A DNA stretch of 64,000 nucleotides from assembly GCA_041396705.1 (NCBI GenBank), contig JAWKYB010000005.1, positions 124,001 to 188,000 of the forward strand, in the 5' to 3' direction. Numbering within the stretch: the stretch's first letter is position 1; every line of letters begins with the position of its first letter. The translations under genes and the position numbers were made by a program. The DNA comes from Alphaproteobacteria bacterium (GTDB taxonomy: Bacteria > Pseudomonadota > Alphaproteobacteria > CALKHQ01). This document shows positions 47,868 to 56,408 of the stretch, piece by piece. The notes under the pieces were generated by a model. It had not been told where the DNA came from, did no database searches, and saw nothing but the letters and a program-made list of their open reading frames with translations.

Positions 47868-48473
47868 TTGACCCTGTATCTCGCCTTCGTCGCCGCCGTC
47901 GCCGTGCTCGTCGCCATTCCCGGCCCCAACGTGGCGCTGATCGTGGCGAACAGCGTGGCCTATGGCGCGCGCTTCGGCCTGGTCACCGTCGCCGGCACGA
48001 CCCTGGGCGTGGCGGTGCAGCTGGCACTGGCGGTGTCGGGCATGGCCGCGCTGATGGGGGCCATGGCCGATCTGCTCGGCTGGCTGCGCTGGCTCGGCGT
48101 CGCCTATCTGGTCGGGCTGGGGCTGTGGACCTGGAGCCGGACCGCCGGCGACCTCGCGGCGGTGCAGGCCCAGCCGCGGCGCCCTGCGGCCATCTTCTGG
48201 CAGGGCACGGCGCTGGCCGTGGTCAACCCGAAGACCCTGCTGTTCTACGGCGCCTTCCTGCCCCAGTTCGTGCGCCCCGACGCCGAACCGGCGACGGAGC
48301 TGGCCATTCTCGGCGCGCTGTTCCTGGCCGTGGTCGGCATCGGCGACGGCCTGTGGGCGCTCGCCGCCGGCTGGGCCCGCCATGCGCTGCGGCGCTATGG
48401 CGCGCTGCGCAACCGCATCACCGGCGCGGTGCTGGTCGGCGCCGGCGTGGCACTGGCCCTGGCCCGGCGCTGA
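47868..48473 (+). CDS. LysE family translocator
   Basis: A 201-residue inner-membrane protein with six predicted helices, matching the LysE/RhtB amino acid exporter family. Visible: AIPGPNVALIVANSVAYGARFG near residue 17 (the conserved GP motif) and NPKTLLFYGAFLPQFV near 120. TTG 47868 is the start. It ends 3 bases from the stop of the convergent EamA gene. Confidence 0.88.
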   Translation: MTLYLAFVAAVAVLVAIPGPNVALIVANSVAYGARFGLVTVAGTTLGVAVQLALAVSGMAALMGAMADLLGWLRWLGVAYLVGLGLWTWSRTAGDLAAVQAQPRRPAAIFWQGTALAVVNPKTLLFYGAFLPQFVRPDAEPATELAILGALFLAVVGIGDGLWALAAGWARHALRRYGALRNRITGAVLVGAGVALALARR

Positions 48474-48476
48474 GCC

Positions 48477-49379
48477 CTACCACAGCAGCACCAGCAGGAT
48501 GCCGCCGACCACCAGCGCGATGCCGGCCAGCTCGGCCGCGCTGGAGCGCTCGCGGAAGATCAGGGTCGACGCGGCGAAGGTGAACACCAGCTCGACCTGG
48601 CCGACGGCGCGCACCAAAGCCGCATTCTGCATCGCCATCGCGGTGAACCAGCCGGCCGATCCGAGCATCGAGGTCAGGCCGACGACGATGGTCCAGCGCC
48701 AGTGCCGGAACACCGCGGCCAGCTGGCCGCGATCGCGCAGCAGCAGCCACAGCGTCATCGCCGCGGTCTGGAACACCAGCACGCAGGCCAGCGTGGTCGC
48801 GGCGCGGATCACGCTGTCGCCGCCGTCGAGCGCCAGCGCCGCGGCGCGGTAGCAGACCGCCGAGACGCCGAACAGCCCGCCGGACGCCAGCCCGATCAGC
48901 GCCGCCTTCTCGGCCCAGCCGGTCAGCAGCGTGCGCGCGCTCAGCCGCGACCTGGCGGCGGAGATGGTCAGCACGCCGGCGAGGCTGACCAGGATGCCGA
49001 GGACGGCGCCGAGGCTCAGCGCCTCGCCCAGCACCACCGCCGCCACCAGCGCGGTCTGGATCGTCTCCGTCTTCGAATAGGCGGTGCCGACCGCGAAGTT
49101 GCGGTACTGGAACGCGCTCAGCAGGCAGAAGGTGGCGAGGATCTGCGCCAGGCCGCCGAGTGCCGCGTAGAGCGCGAACGCCGCGTCCGGCGTCGGCACC
49201 GGCTGGCCGGTCTGCGCCGCCACGACCCACAGATAGACCGCCACGAACGGCACGCCCATCACGAAGCGGGCATAGGTCGCGCCCAGCGTGGTCAGCCGCC
49301 CGGTCAGGTGCTTCTGCAGCGCGGTGCGCAGGTTCTGCATGAACGCCGCGGCGACGGTGATCGGAATCCAGGGGTCCAC
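48477..49379 (-). CDS. DMT superfamily transporter (EamA-like)
   Basis: A 300-residue membrane protein with about ten helices and two EamA-like halves. The GTG start at 49379 gives VDPWIPITVAAAFMQNLRTA, the usual N-terminus of this subfamily; ATG 49340 would cut the first helix. It diverges from the LysR gene at 49479, so that regulator is a candidate to control it. Substrate unknown. The very long minus-strand frame to 52637 is open by chance across neighbouring genes. Confidence 0.82.
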   Translation of the reverse strand: MDPWIPITVAAAFMQNLRTALQKHLTGRLTTLGATYARFVMGVPFVAVYLWVVAAQTGQPVPTPDAAFALYAALGGLAQILATFCLLSAFQYRNFAVGTAYSKTETIQTALVAAVVLGEALSLGAVLGILVSLAGVLTISAARSRLSARTLLTGWAEKAALIGLASGGLFGVSAVCYRAAALALDGGDSVIRAATTLACVLVFQTAAMTLWLLLRDRGQLAAVFRHWRWTIVVGLTSMLGSAGWFTAMAMQNAALVRAVGQVELVFTFAASTLIFRERSSAAELAGIALVVGGILLVLLW

Positions 49380-49478
49380 GATGGCTCTTGCGCCCGCTCT
49401 TATGCCTTGCTCGCCAGAACAACCTGATCCACGCTCTTTTTGCAAATCAGTTCGGCTGAAGTGACATAAGGATTTCTT

Positions 49479-50378
49479 ATGAGCGGGGCGCCGCTGCCGT
49501 CCCATCGCAGCCTGCAGGTGTTCGAGGCGGTGGTCCGCAACCGCAGCGTCGGCCGGGCGGCCGCCGAGCTCGGCATCACCCAGCCGGCGGCGAGCCAGCA
49601 GCTGCGCCAGCTGGAGCGCCTGGTCGGCCGTGCGCTGGTGCGCCGCACGGCAGCCGGCATCGCCGTCGACGAGACCGCCGAGCTCTATGCCGCGCGCATC
49701 CGCGAGGCGCTGGACGCGCTGGCGCGCGCCACCGCGGCGGTGGCGGCGCGACCGGGCCGCGGCGGCGCCACGCTGACCGTCAGCCTGCTCGCCACGCTGG
49801 CACAGCGTTGGCTGATCCCGCGGCTGGCCGGCTTCCAGGAGGCGCATCCCGAGATCGAGGCGCGGCTGCTGACCACCTCGCGGCCCGAGGACGTGGTGCG
49901 CGAGGATGTCGACCTGTCGATCCGCTGCGGCCGCGGCCGCTGGCGCGGCATGCGCGCCGACTTCCTGATGGCGAACGGCATCGGGCTGGCGGCGAGCCCG
50001 GCGCTGGTGGCGGAACGGCCGGTCCGCTCGCCGGCCGATCTGGCCGGCCACGCCCTGATCCGCATCGATGCCGCGCCGCGCGACCGCGACTGGGCCGCCT
50101 GGCTGGATGCCGCCGGCGTCGCCGGCCTGCAGCCGCGCCGCTGGCTGACGTTCTCCACCTCGGCCCAGGCGGTGGAGGCGGCGATCGCCGGGCTGGGCAT
50201 CGCCATCAGCCACCAGCCTTTCGTCGCCGACGCCATCGCCGCGTCGCGGTTGGTCCGGCCGCTGCCGCTGACCGTGCCCGACCCCGACGGCGACTTCTAC
50301 CTGGTCGCGGCGCGCGACGACGACAGCCGCAAGGTCCGCGCCTTCCGCCGCTGGCTGCTGGCCGAGGTCGGCGGCTAG
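49479..50378 (+). CDS. LysR family transcriptional regulator (GcvA-like)
   Basis: A 299-residue regulator. N-terminal winged helix-turn-helix at about residues 5-64 (LQVFEAVVRNRSVGRAAAELG, then ITQPAASQQLRQLE), followed by a substrate-binding domain typical of the GcvA/AmpR branch (PRLAGFQEAHPEIEARLLTT; VDLSIRCGRGRWRG). It diverges from the EamA exporter with 99 bases between, a classic LysR arrangement. A T-rich stretch in the gap (near 49440) probably holds both promoters. Its stop overlaps the MFS gene by 4 bases. Confidence 0.9.
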   Translation: MSGAPLPSHRSLQVFEAVVRNRSVGRAAAELGITQPAASQQLRQLERLVGRALVRRTAAGIAVDETAELYAARIREALDALARATAAVAARPGRGGATLTVSLLATLAQRWLIPRLAGFQEAHPEIEARLLTTSRPEDVVREDVDLSIRCGRGRWRGMRADFLMANGIGLAASPALVAERPVRSPADLAGHALIRIDAAPRDRDWAAWLDAAGVAGLQPRRWLTFSTSAQAVEAAIAGLGIAISHQPFVADAIAASRLVRPLPLTVPDPDGDFYLVAARDDDSRKVRAFRRWLLAEVGG

Positions 50379-51553
50379 CTGCGGTCGCCGTCGGGCAGCG
50401 GCGTCAGCGCCACCACCAGCAGCAACGCGCCGACCACGCCGATCGCCGCCTGCAGCGAGAACAGTTCCGCCAGGCCGCCGACCAGCGGCGGGCCGATCAG
50501 GAAGCCGCAATAGGCGAGACCAACCACCAGCGCGAGGCTGCTGCCGGCGCCCGGACCGCCGGAGCCGCTGCGTGCGGCGGCGGCGCAGACCAGCGGCACG
50601 CAGTTGGCCGCGCCGATCCCGACCAGGATCGCCCCGGCGATGCCGGTGACCAGGCCGGGCGCCAGTGCCATCACGGCGCAGCCGGCGATCGCGACCAGCG
50701 CGCTGAGCCGCAGCAGCAGGCCGGCACCAAGCCGGGCATTGATGCGGTCGCCGGCCAGCCGCACCGCCGCCATCGCCGCGCTGAACCCGGCGAACGCCCA
50801 GCCCGCCCGGTCGGCCGGCGCCTGCGCCACGTCGCGCAGATAGACCGCGCTCCAGTCGACCATCGCGCCCTCCGCCATCATCGCGATACCGCCGAGCAGG
50901 CCGAGCACCAGCGCGGAGCGCGACACGCGCAGGCGCGAACGCGGCCGGCCGCCGCCGCGGTCGACCGACGCCGGCAGCAGGAACCGGACCGCGACCAGGG
51001 CGCCGGCCAGCCCGGCCAGCGACAGGCCGAGCGCGTGCTGCCAGGGCGCCATGCCGAGCCGCAGCATCGCCGCGGCCAGCCCGGCGCCGGCCAGCGCGCC
51101 CAGGCTGAAGAAGCCGTGCATCGCCGACATGCTGGGCCGGCCGCGGCGCGCCTCGACGATCGCGCCCTGGGCGTTCATCGCCACGTCCAGCGCGCCGGCG
51201 GCGGCCCCGAAGGCGACCAGGCCCAGCGCCAGCAGCAGCGGCGAAGGCGCGTTCACCGGCACGTTGACCAGCGCGCAATAGGCGACCGCCGACACCAGCA
51301 GCGGCGGCCGGCTGCCGAACCGGTCGATCAGCCAGCCGATCGCCTGCATCGCCAGCAGCGCGCCGCCGGCCATGCACAGCAGCACCCAGCCGAGCAGCGC
51401 GTCGCTCATGCCGAGCCGCAGCTTGATCGCGGCGATATGCGGCGCCCAGCCGGCGATCAGCGAGCCGTGGATGAAGAAGATCGCGGTCACGGCAAGCCGC
51501 GCCGCACGCAGCGACGGTTCCGCCGGCCGCCCCAGGGTCGACGCCACCGCCAT
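50375..51553 (-). CDS. Major facilitator superfamily transporter
   Basis: A 392-residue polytopic protein with 12 predicted helices. The first half holds AIKLRLGMSDALLGWVLLCMAGGALLAM and IDRFGSRPPLL, the MFS loop 2-3 motif. Likely a sugar or drug efflux carrier of the YbjJ-like type. No sugar-binding or specificity motif stands out. It ends over the LysR stop and starts 1 base after the permease gene's stop, on the same strand as that gene. Confidence 0.87.
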   Translation of the reverse strand: MAVASTLGRPAEPSLRAARLAVTAIFFIHGSLIAGWAPHIAAIKLRLGMSDALLGWVLLCMAGGALLAMQAIGWLIDRFGSRPPLLVSAVAYCALVNVPVNAPSPLLLALGLVAFGAAAGALDVAMNAQGAIVEARRGRPSMSAMHGFFSLGALAGAGLAAAMLRLGMAPWQHALGLSLAGLAGALVAVRFLLPASVDRGGGRPRSRLRVSRSALVLGLLGGIAMMAEGAMVDWSAVYLRDVAQAPADRAGWAFAGFSAAMAAVRLAGDRINARLGAGLLLRLSALVAIAGCAVMALAPGLVTGIAGAILVGIGAANCVPLVCAAAARSGSGGPGAGSSLALVVGLAYCGFLIGPPLVGGLAELFSLQAAIGVVGALLLVVALTPLPDGDRS

Positions 51554-52681
51554 TCAGTCGCCCCGCCCGCGCGGCAGTCCGGCCAGCCCCTGCGGCCGCC
51601 AGATCAGCATCGCCACCAGCGCGACGAACACCACGATGTCCTTGTAGGCCGGGCTGAGCCAGGCGACGCTCGCCGTCTCCAGCGCGGCGATCAGCAGGCC
51701 GCCGGCCGCCGCCCCGCCGATCGAGCCGATGCCGCCGACGATGGCCGCGGTCAGCGCCTTCAGGCCGATCATGGCGCCGGCGTAGAAGCTGACCCCGCCG
51801 TAGATCAGGGCGGTGAAGGCGCCGGCGATGCCGGCCGCGCAGCCGCCGACCGCCATCACGAACAGGGTGACCGCCGGCACGCGCACGCCGACCAGCGCCG
51901 CCATCGCGATGTCGTCGACGCAGGCGCGATAGGCGCGGCCGAACCGGCTGCGCATCAGCAGGCCGACGCCGCCGAAGAACGTCAGGGTGACGCCGAGCAC
52001 GACCAGGGTCGCGCCGCCGACCGACACGTCGAAGCCGCCGGCCTCGAACAGCGGCAGGCGGCCGGGAAACGGCGGCTGCAGCCAGATCTCGCGCGCGCCC
52101 TGCACCAGCCGCACGAATTCCTGCAGCGCGATGGCCAGTCCGATCGACGCGATCAGCGCGGCCTGGTTGCTGCGGGCCCGCAGCAGGCCGCCGAGCACGC
52201 GGCCGGCGGCGAGGCTGTATGCGACCGCGGCGGCGATGGCGCCGGCCAGCACCGCGATCAGCAGCAGGTTGCCGCCGACACCGGCCGCCGAAAGCGCGCC
52301 GCCGGCCACGATGGCACCGAACGCGCCGGTCATCATCACCTGGCCGAAGGCGAGCACCATCTTGCCGAGCACCGCGTAGATCATGGTGAAGCCGATGGCG
52401 ACCAGCGCATAGACCGCACCGTTGGCCAGCGCGTTGACCGCCTGTTGCACGCCATAGGCCAGGTGCCGGCCGAGGCTGCGTTCGACCGTCTCGCCGCGGC
52501 CGGCGGTCAGCGGCGCGAGCCCGAGCCAGCGGCGCAGCATGTGCAGCCGCACGCCGGTCAGCTCTGCGCCCGACGGCGTCACCACGGCAACCAGCAGCAG
52601 CCGGTCGCGCGCCATGCCGGTCGCCGCGAATCGGCACGCAATGCGCGCCGACCGCCCGTCGAGGCGATAGTCGATCACCAC
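51554..52681 (-). CDS. Branched-chain amino acid-type ABC permease (LivH family) with N-terminal extension
   Basis: The LivH core begins near residue 65: YGVQQAVNALANGAVYALVAIGFTMIYAVLGKMV, then YRACVDDIAMAALVGV and AIVGGIGSIGGAAAGGLLI. Canonical start GTG 52681 yields 375 residues, but clear coding continues upstream to about 52859 with a lipoprotein-like leader (LLPLAGCDRRDPEQ) and an acidic domain (GLIFAFEERAADAAVEPPG). No ATG, GTG or TTG occurs in that frame before the stop at 52910, so a CTG start or a small sequence error is likely. Extended permeases of this sort exist in Rhizobiales. No livM, livG, livF or binding-protein gene follows. Confidence 0.75.
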   Translation of the reverse strand: MVIDYRLDGRSARIACRFAATGMARDRLLLVAVVTPSGAELTGVRLHMLRRWLGLAPLTAGRGETVERSLGRHLAYGVQQAVNALANGAVYALVAIGFTMIYAVLGKMVLAFGQVMMTGAFGAIVAGGALSAAGVGGNLLLIAVLAGAIAAAVAYSLAAGRVLGGLLRARSNQAALIASIGLAIALQEFVRLVQGAREIWLQPPFPGRLPLFEAGGFDVSVGGATLVVLGVTLTFFGGVGLLMRSRFGRAYRACVDDIAMAALVGVRVPAVTLFVMAVGGCAAGIAGAFTALIYGGVSFYAGAMIGLKALTAAIVGGIGSIGGAAAGGLLIAALETASVAWLSPAYKDIVVFVALVAMLIWRPQGLAGLPRGRGD

Positions 52682-52859
52682 GCGCGCGGGGTCGTCAGGG
52701 TTAAAGCCGGGCGGCTCGACCGCGGCGTCGGCGGCCCGCTCCTCGAAGGCGAAGATCAGCCCGCGGCACAGCGCCGCCTGCTCCGGATCGCGGCGGTCGC
52801 AGCCGGCGAGCGGCAGCAGCCCGATGCCGACCGCGACCAGCAGGGCGGTCCGGGCCGCC

Positions 52860-53174
52860 CTAGCCCAGCGTGACGGCGACGATGCGATCGTCGGGCCCGA
52901 GCTCGACGTTCACCCGGTCCGGGCTGAAGTCCAGGGTGACGACATCGCCGGTGTGATAGACGCGCAGCGTCTTGCCGACCATCACGTTGGCATTCAGCGC
53001 CTCGCCGCTGGGCAGCGGGCCGGGATCCTGCGCCTGGGCCGACGGCCGGGCGCCGACGCAGGCGCCGACGACGGAGGCGGCCACGGCCGACACGCCGATG
53101 CCCGCCATGCCGCGCAGCGCCGCCCGCCGTCCCGGCCGTTCGCTGTGTCCGCTGTCCATTGCCGTGTCTCCCAT
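52860..53174 (-). CDS. Peptidase inhibitor I78-family protein
   Basis: A 104-residue secreted or periplasmic protein with a Tat-like leader (RRAALRGMAGIGVSAVAASVV). The I78 core is recognisable at the C-terminus: GKTLRVYHTGDVVTLDF, then PDRVNVELGPDDRIVAVTLG. I78 proteins inhibit serine proteases. It begins 2 bases after the UxaA stop and its TAG touches the coding region of the permease, so it lies within a single minus-strand unit. ATG 53174 is preferred; 53159 is possible. Confidence 0.78.
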   Translation of the reverse strand: MGDTAMDSGHSERPGRRAALRGMAGIGVSAVAASVVGACVGARPSAQAQDPGPLPSGEALNANVMVGKTLRVYHTGDVVTLDFSPDRVNVELGPDDRIVAVTLG

Positions 53175-53176
53175 CG

Positions 53177-54721
53177 CTACATCACCGCGCCGATCTGCCA
53201 CGGAATGAACTCGTAGTCGCCGAAGCCCTGCGCCTCGCTCTTCGACTGCTCGCCGGAGGCGACCCGCAGCACCAGGTCGAACACCTGCCGGCCGACCTCC
53301 TGCACGCTGACGCCGTCGTCGGCGACCACGCCGGCGTTGACGTCCATGTCGTCCGACATCCGCCGGTACATCGGCGAGTTGGTGGCCAGCTTGATCGACG
53401 GGGCCGGCTTGAAGCCGAACACCGAACCGCGGCCGGTGGTGAAGCAGACCACGTTGCTGCCGGAGGCGACCTGGCCGGTCACCGAGCACGGGTCGTAGCC
53501 CGGCGAGTCCATGAACACGAAGCCCTTGGTGTCGACCGGCTCGGCATATTTGTAGACGCCGCACAGGTTGGTGGTGCCGCCCTTGGCCGCCGCACCCAGG
53601 GACTTCTCCAGGATGGTGGTCAGGCCGCCGGCCTTGTTGCCCGGCGACGGGTTGTTGTTCATCTCGCCGCCGTTGCGCTCGACATAGTCCTCCCACCACT
53701 TGATCCGCTCGACCAGCTTCTGGCCGACTTTCTCGTTGATCGCGCGCCGGGTCAGCAGATGCTCGGCGCCATAGATCTCCGGCGTCTCGCTGAGGATCGC
53801 GGTGCCGCCGTGGCGCACCAGCAGGTCGGCCGCCGCGCCCAGCGAGGGGTTGGCGGTGATGCCGGACAGCGCGTCCGACCCGCCGCACTGCAGCGCCAGC
53901 ACCAGCTCGCTGGCCGGGCAGGTCTCGCGGTGCGCCGCATTGGCCGCCGGCAGCATCGCCTTGATCAGCTCGACGCCATGCGCCACCGTCTTGGCCGTGC
54001 CGCCGGTCTCCTGGATGGTCATGGTCTGGAAACCGTCGCCCGGCGTGATGCCGTAGGCCTCCAGCAGGAACGGGATCTGGTTGACCTCGCAGCCCAGCCC
54101 GACCATCAGCACGCCGGCGAAGTTGGGATGGCGGGCATAGCCCCACAGCGTGCGCTGCAGCGCCTCGTAGCCGTCGCCGCGGTCGGCCATGCCGCACCCG
54201 GTCTGGTGGGTCAGCGCGATCACCCCGTCGACGTTGGGATAGTCGGCCAGCAGGCCCGAGCGCTCCACCTCGCGGGCGATGTACTTCGCCGCGGTGGCCG
54301 AGCAGTTCACGCTGGTCAGGATGCCGATGTAGTTGCGGGTGCCGCACTTGCCGTTGGCGCGGCGGAAGCCCTGGAACGTCGCCCGCTCCGCCTCGCCGAA
54401 ATACTGCGTCTCGCGTCGGTCCTGGCAGAAGGCGTAGTCGCGGGCGAACTCGTGCATCACGCAATTGTGGACATGCACGTGCTGGCCGGGCGCGATGTCG
54501 CCCTGGGCGAAGCCGATGATCTGGTTGTACTTGCGCACCGCGGCGCCGTCGGCGATCGCCGCGGTGGCGATCTTGTGGCCGGCGGGGATGCGCTCGGCGG
54601 CGGTGACGCCCTCGGCCGGCACCTCCGCCCCGGGCAGCAGGTCGGCACGGGCGACCACCACGTTGTCGGCGGGGTCGAGCCGGATGGTCAGGGCGCCGGG
54701 GGCGGGTCCGATCGCGTTCAT
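53177..54721 (-). CDS. UxaA family dehydratase (altronate/galactarate type)
   Basis: A 514-residue Fe-S or metal-dependent sugar-acid dehydratase. N-terminal SAF-like domain (about 10-90: LTIRLDPADNVVVARADLLPG, YNQIIGFAQGDI) and C-terminal UxaA_C-type domain with GKCGTRNYIGILTSVNCSAT near 125, ALTHQTGCGMAD near 170, LALQCGGSDALSG near 275 and FTTGRGSVFGF near 420. The cysteines may bind iron. The divergent SDR resembles 2-keto-3-deoxy-L-fuconate dehydrogenase, so this enzyme may dehydrate a fuconate- or altronate-like sugar acid. ATG 54721 is preferred. Confidence 0.88.
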   Translation of the reverse strand: MNAIGPAPGALTIRLDPADNVVVARADLLPGAEVPAEGVTAAERIPAGHKIATAAIADGAAVRKYNQIIGFAQGDIAPGQHVHVHNCVMHEFARDYAFCQDRRETQYFGEAERATFQGFRRANGKCGTRNYIGILTSVNCSATAAKYIAREVERSGLLADYPNVDGVIALTHQTGCGMADRGDGYEALQRTLWGYARHPNFAGVLMVGLGCEVNQIPFLLEAYGITPGDGFQTMTIQETGGTAKTVAHGVELIKAMLPAANAAHRETCPASELVLALQCGGSDALSGITANPSLGAAADLLVRHGGTAILSETPEIYGAEHLLTRRAINEKVGQKLVERIKWWEDYVERNGGEMNNNPSPGNKAGGLTTILEKSLGAAAKGGTTNLCGVYKYAEPVDTKGFVFMDSPGYDPCSVTGQVASGSNVVCFTTGRGSVFGFKPAPSIKLATNSPMYRRMSDDMDVNAGVVADDGVSVQEVGRQVFDLVLRVASGEQSKSEAQGFGDYEFIPWQIGAVM

Positions 54722-54837
54722 CGTCGCGTTTCCTCTCTTGCAGCGCCGGCATCGGCCGTGCGACACGCGGGTTGTTGCGGGATTGCGCCCAATCTAGCGT
54801 GCCGCGGCACGATCGGCAAAGCGGAGGAATCGGACCG

Positions 54838-55596
54838 ATGGGGGAGAGACTGGCGGGCAAGACGGCCCTGATCACGGCGGCGGCGGCCGGAATCGGCCGT
54901 GCATCGGCGCTGCTGTTCGCGGCCGAGGGCGCGACCGTGATCGCCACCGACGTCAGCGACGAGGGCCTGGCCGGCCTGGCCGCAGCCGACCCGCGGATCG
55001 CGACCCGCCGGCTGAACGTGCTCGACGCGGCGGAGATCGCCGCCGCGGCGGCCGAGATCGGCGCGCCCGACGTGCTGTTCAACTGCGCCGGCTACGTCGC
55101 CAACGGCACCATCCTCGACTGCGACGAGCGCGACTGGGACTTCTCCTTCGACCTCAACGTCAAGGCGATGTACCGGATGATCAAGGCGTTCCTGCCGGCG
55201 ATGATCGCCAATGGCGGCGGCTCGATCATCAACATGGCCTCCGTCGCCTCGTCGCTGAAGGGCATTCCCAACCGCTTCGCCTACGGCGCCAGCAAGGCGG
55301 CCGTGATCGGTCTGACCAAGGCGATCGCCGCCGACCACGTGGCCGAGGGCATCCGCTGCAACGCCGTCTGCCCCGGCACGGTCGACACGCCCTCGTTGCG
55401 CCAGCGCGTCGCCGACATGGCCGCGGCGCAGGGGATCGGGGTCGACCAGGCGCTGGCCAGCTTCGTCGGCCGCCAGCCGATGGGGCGGCTCGGCACGGCC
55501 GAGGAACTGGCCCGGCTGTGCCTCTATCTCGCGTCGGACGAGTCGAGCTACACCACCGGCGTCGCCCACGTCGCCGACGGCGGGATTCTGATGTAG
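54838..55596 (+). CDS. SDR family dehydrogenase (2-keto-3-deoxy-L-fuconate dehydrogenase-like)
   Basis: A 252-residue NAD(P)-dependent short-chain dehydrogenase. Cofactor motif TAAAAGIGRASA near residues 13-24, catalytic Ser138, Tyr149 and Lys153 (NRFAYGASK). The stretch NCAGYVANGTILDCDERDWD, then VKAMYRMIKAFLPAM, and ARQPMGR-like QPMGRLG strongly recall KDF dehydrogenases of L-fucose/sugar-acid catabolism. It diverges from the UxaA gene with a short shared promoter region, consistent with coordinated sugar-acid breakdown. GGAGGA site 7 bases before ATG 54838. Confidence 0.87.
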   Translation: MGERLAGKTALITAAAAGIGRASALLFAAEGATVIATDVSDEGLAGLAAADPRIATRRLNVLDAAEIAAAAAEIGAPDVLFNCAGYVANGTILDCDERDWDFSFDLNVKAMYRMIKAFLPAMIANGGGSIINMASVASSLKGIPNRFAYGASKAAVIGLTKAIAADHVAEGIRCNAVCPGTVDTPSLRQRVADMAAAQGIGVDQALASFVGRQPMGRLGTAEELARLCLYLASDESSYTTGVAHVADGGILM

Positions 55597-55609
55597 CGCG
55601 CTGCGCGCC

Positions 55610-56287
55610 TCAGCCGCCGTCCTTCGGCCGGGTGAACTCCGCCTCGACGATCACCTCGACCGCGTTGCCGACTCCCATGGTCGTGCCCGGCTCGGGAATG
55701 CCGAAGCCCATCCCGAAATCGGCGCGCATCAGCGTGCCGCGGGCCGAGAAGCCGATGCGCGAGCCGGACGGGTCGAGCGGATGGCCGGCATAGCCGCCGT
55801 TGAAGGTCACCGCCAGCGTCACCGGCCGGGTGACGCCGCGCAGGGTCAGGTCGCCGGTGACGTCGGCGCTGAGCGCGCCGGTCGGAACCACCGCGGTCGA
55901 AACGAACGTCATCTGCGGGTGCTGCGCGGCGTCCAGCCACGGCGCGCCGCGCAGGTCGGCGTTGAAGTCGTAGCTGGCCGGGTCGGGATAGTCGGTCTCG
56001 ATCGAGGCGGCGTCGACCGTGGCCGACACCTGCATCGCTGTCGGGTCGGCCGGATCGAAATCCAGCGTCGCGTCGAACCGGGTGAAGCGGGCGGTGAAAT
56101 GCGAGAAGCCGAGATGGTCGACCCGGAAGATCAGGCTGGCATGGGCGCGGTCGAGGCCGTAGGTCCCCGCCGGCAGCTCGGCCACCGGGTCGCCGGCCTG
56201 CGCCAGCGCCGGTCCCGCTGCCACTGACAGCAGGATCGCCGCGGCCGCGCCGCGCAGCCGGCGCGATGCGTGGTACAACACAGTCAT
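55610..56287 (-). CDS. YceI family periplasmic protein
   Basis: A 225-residue lipocalin-like isoprenoid-binding protein. Signal peptide about 1-30 (AAAAILLSVAAGPALAQ), then YGLDRAHASLIFRVDHLGFSHFTARF, the YceI hallmark, FDATLDFDPADP, DLTLRGVTRPVTLAVTF and FSARGTLMRADFGM. In E. coli, YceI is base-induced and of uncertain function. ATG 56287 gives the leader; an earlier ATG at 56338 adds non-conserved residues. Convergent with the SDR gene, 13 bases away. Confidence 0.92.
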   Translation of the reverse strand: MTVLYHASRRLRGAAAAILLSVAAGPALAQAGDPVAELPAGTYGLDRAHASLIFRVDHLGFSHFTARFTRFDATLDFDPADPTAMQVSATVDAASIETDYPDPASYDFNADLRGAPWLDAAQHPQMTFVSTAVVPTGALSADVTGDLTLRGVTRPVTLAVTFNGGYAGHPLDPSGSRIGFSARGTLMRADFGMGFGIPEPGTTMGVGNAVEVIVEAEFTRPKDGG

Positions 56288-56408
56288 GCTCAAGCCCGCG
56301 CTCCCCGGCTGCCGGCCGCCGCCGGCCGATCGCGCCATTCTCTCGCGCCGCCCGCCGGCCGGGTCAAGCGGCCCGGCCCACCCGGCCTATTCCTTCAGGC
56401 CCATTCCT

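Noticed and set aside
48477..52637. A 1386-codon minus-strand frame joining several transporter genes
   Set aside because: It only fits the EamA gene at its C-terminal end; over the MFS and LivH genes the correct frames differ and match families.
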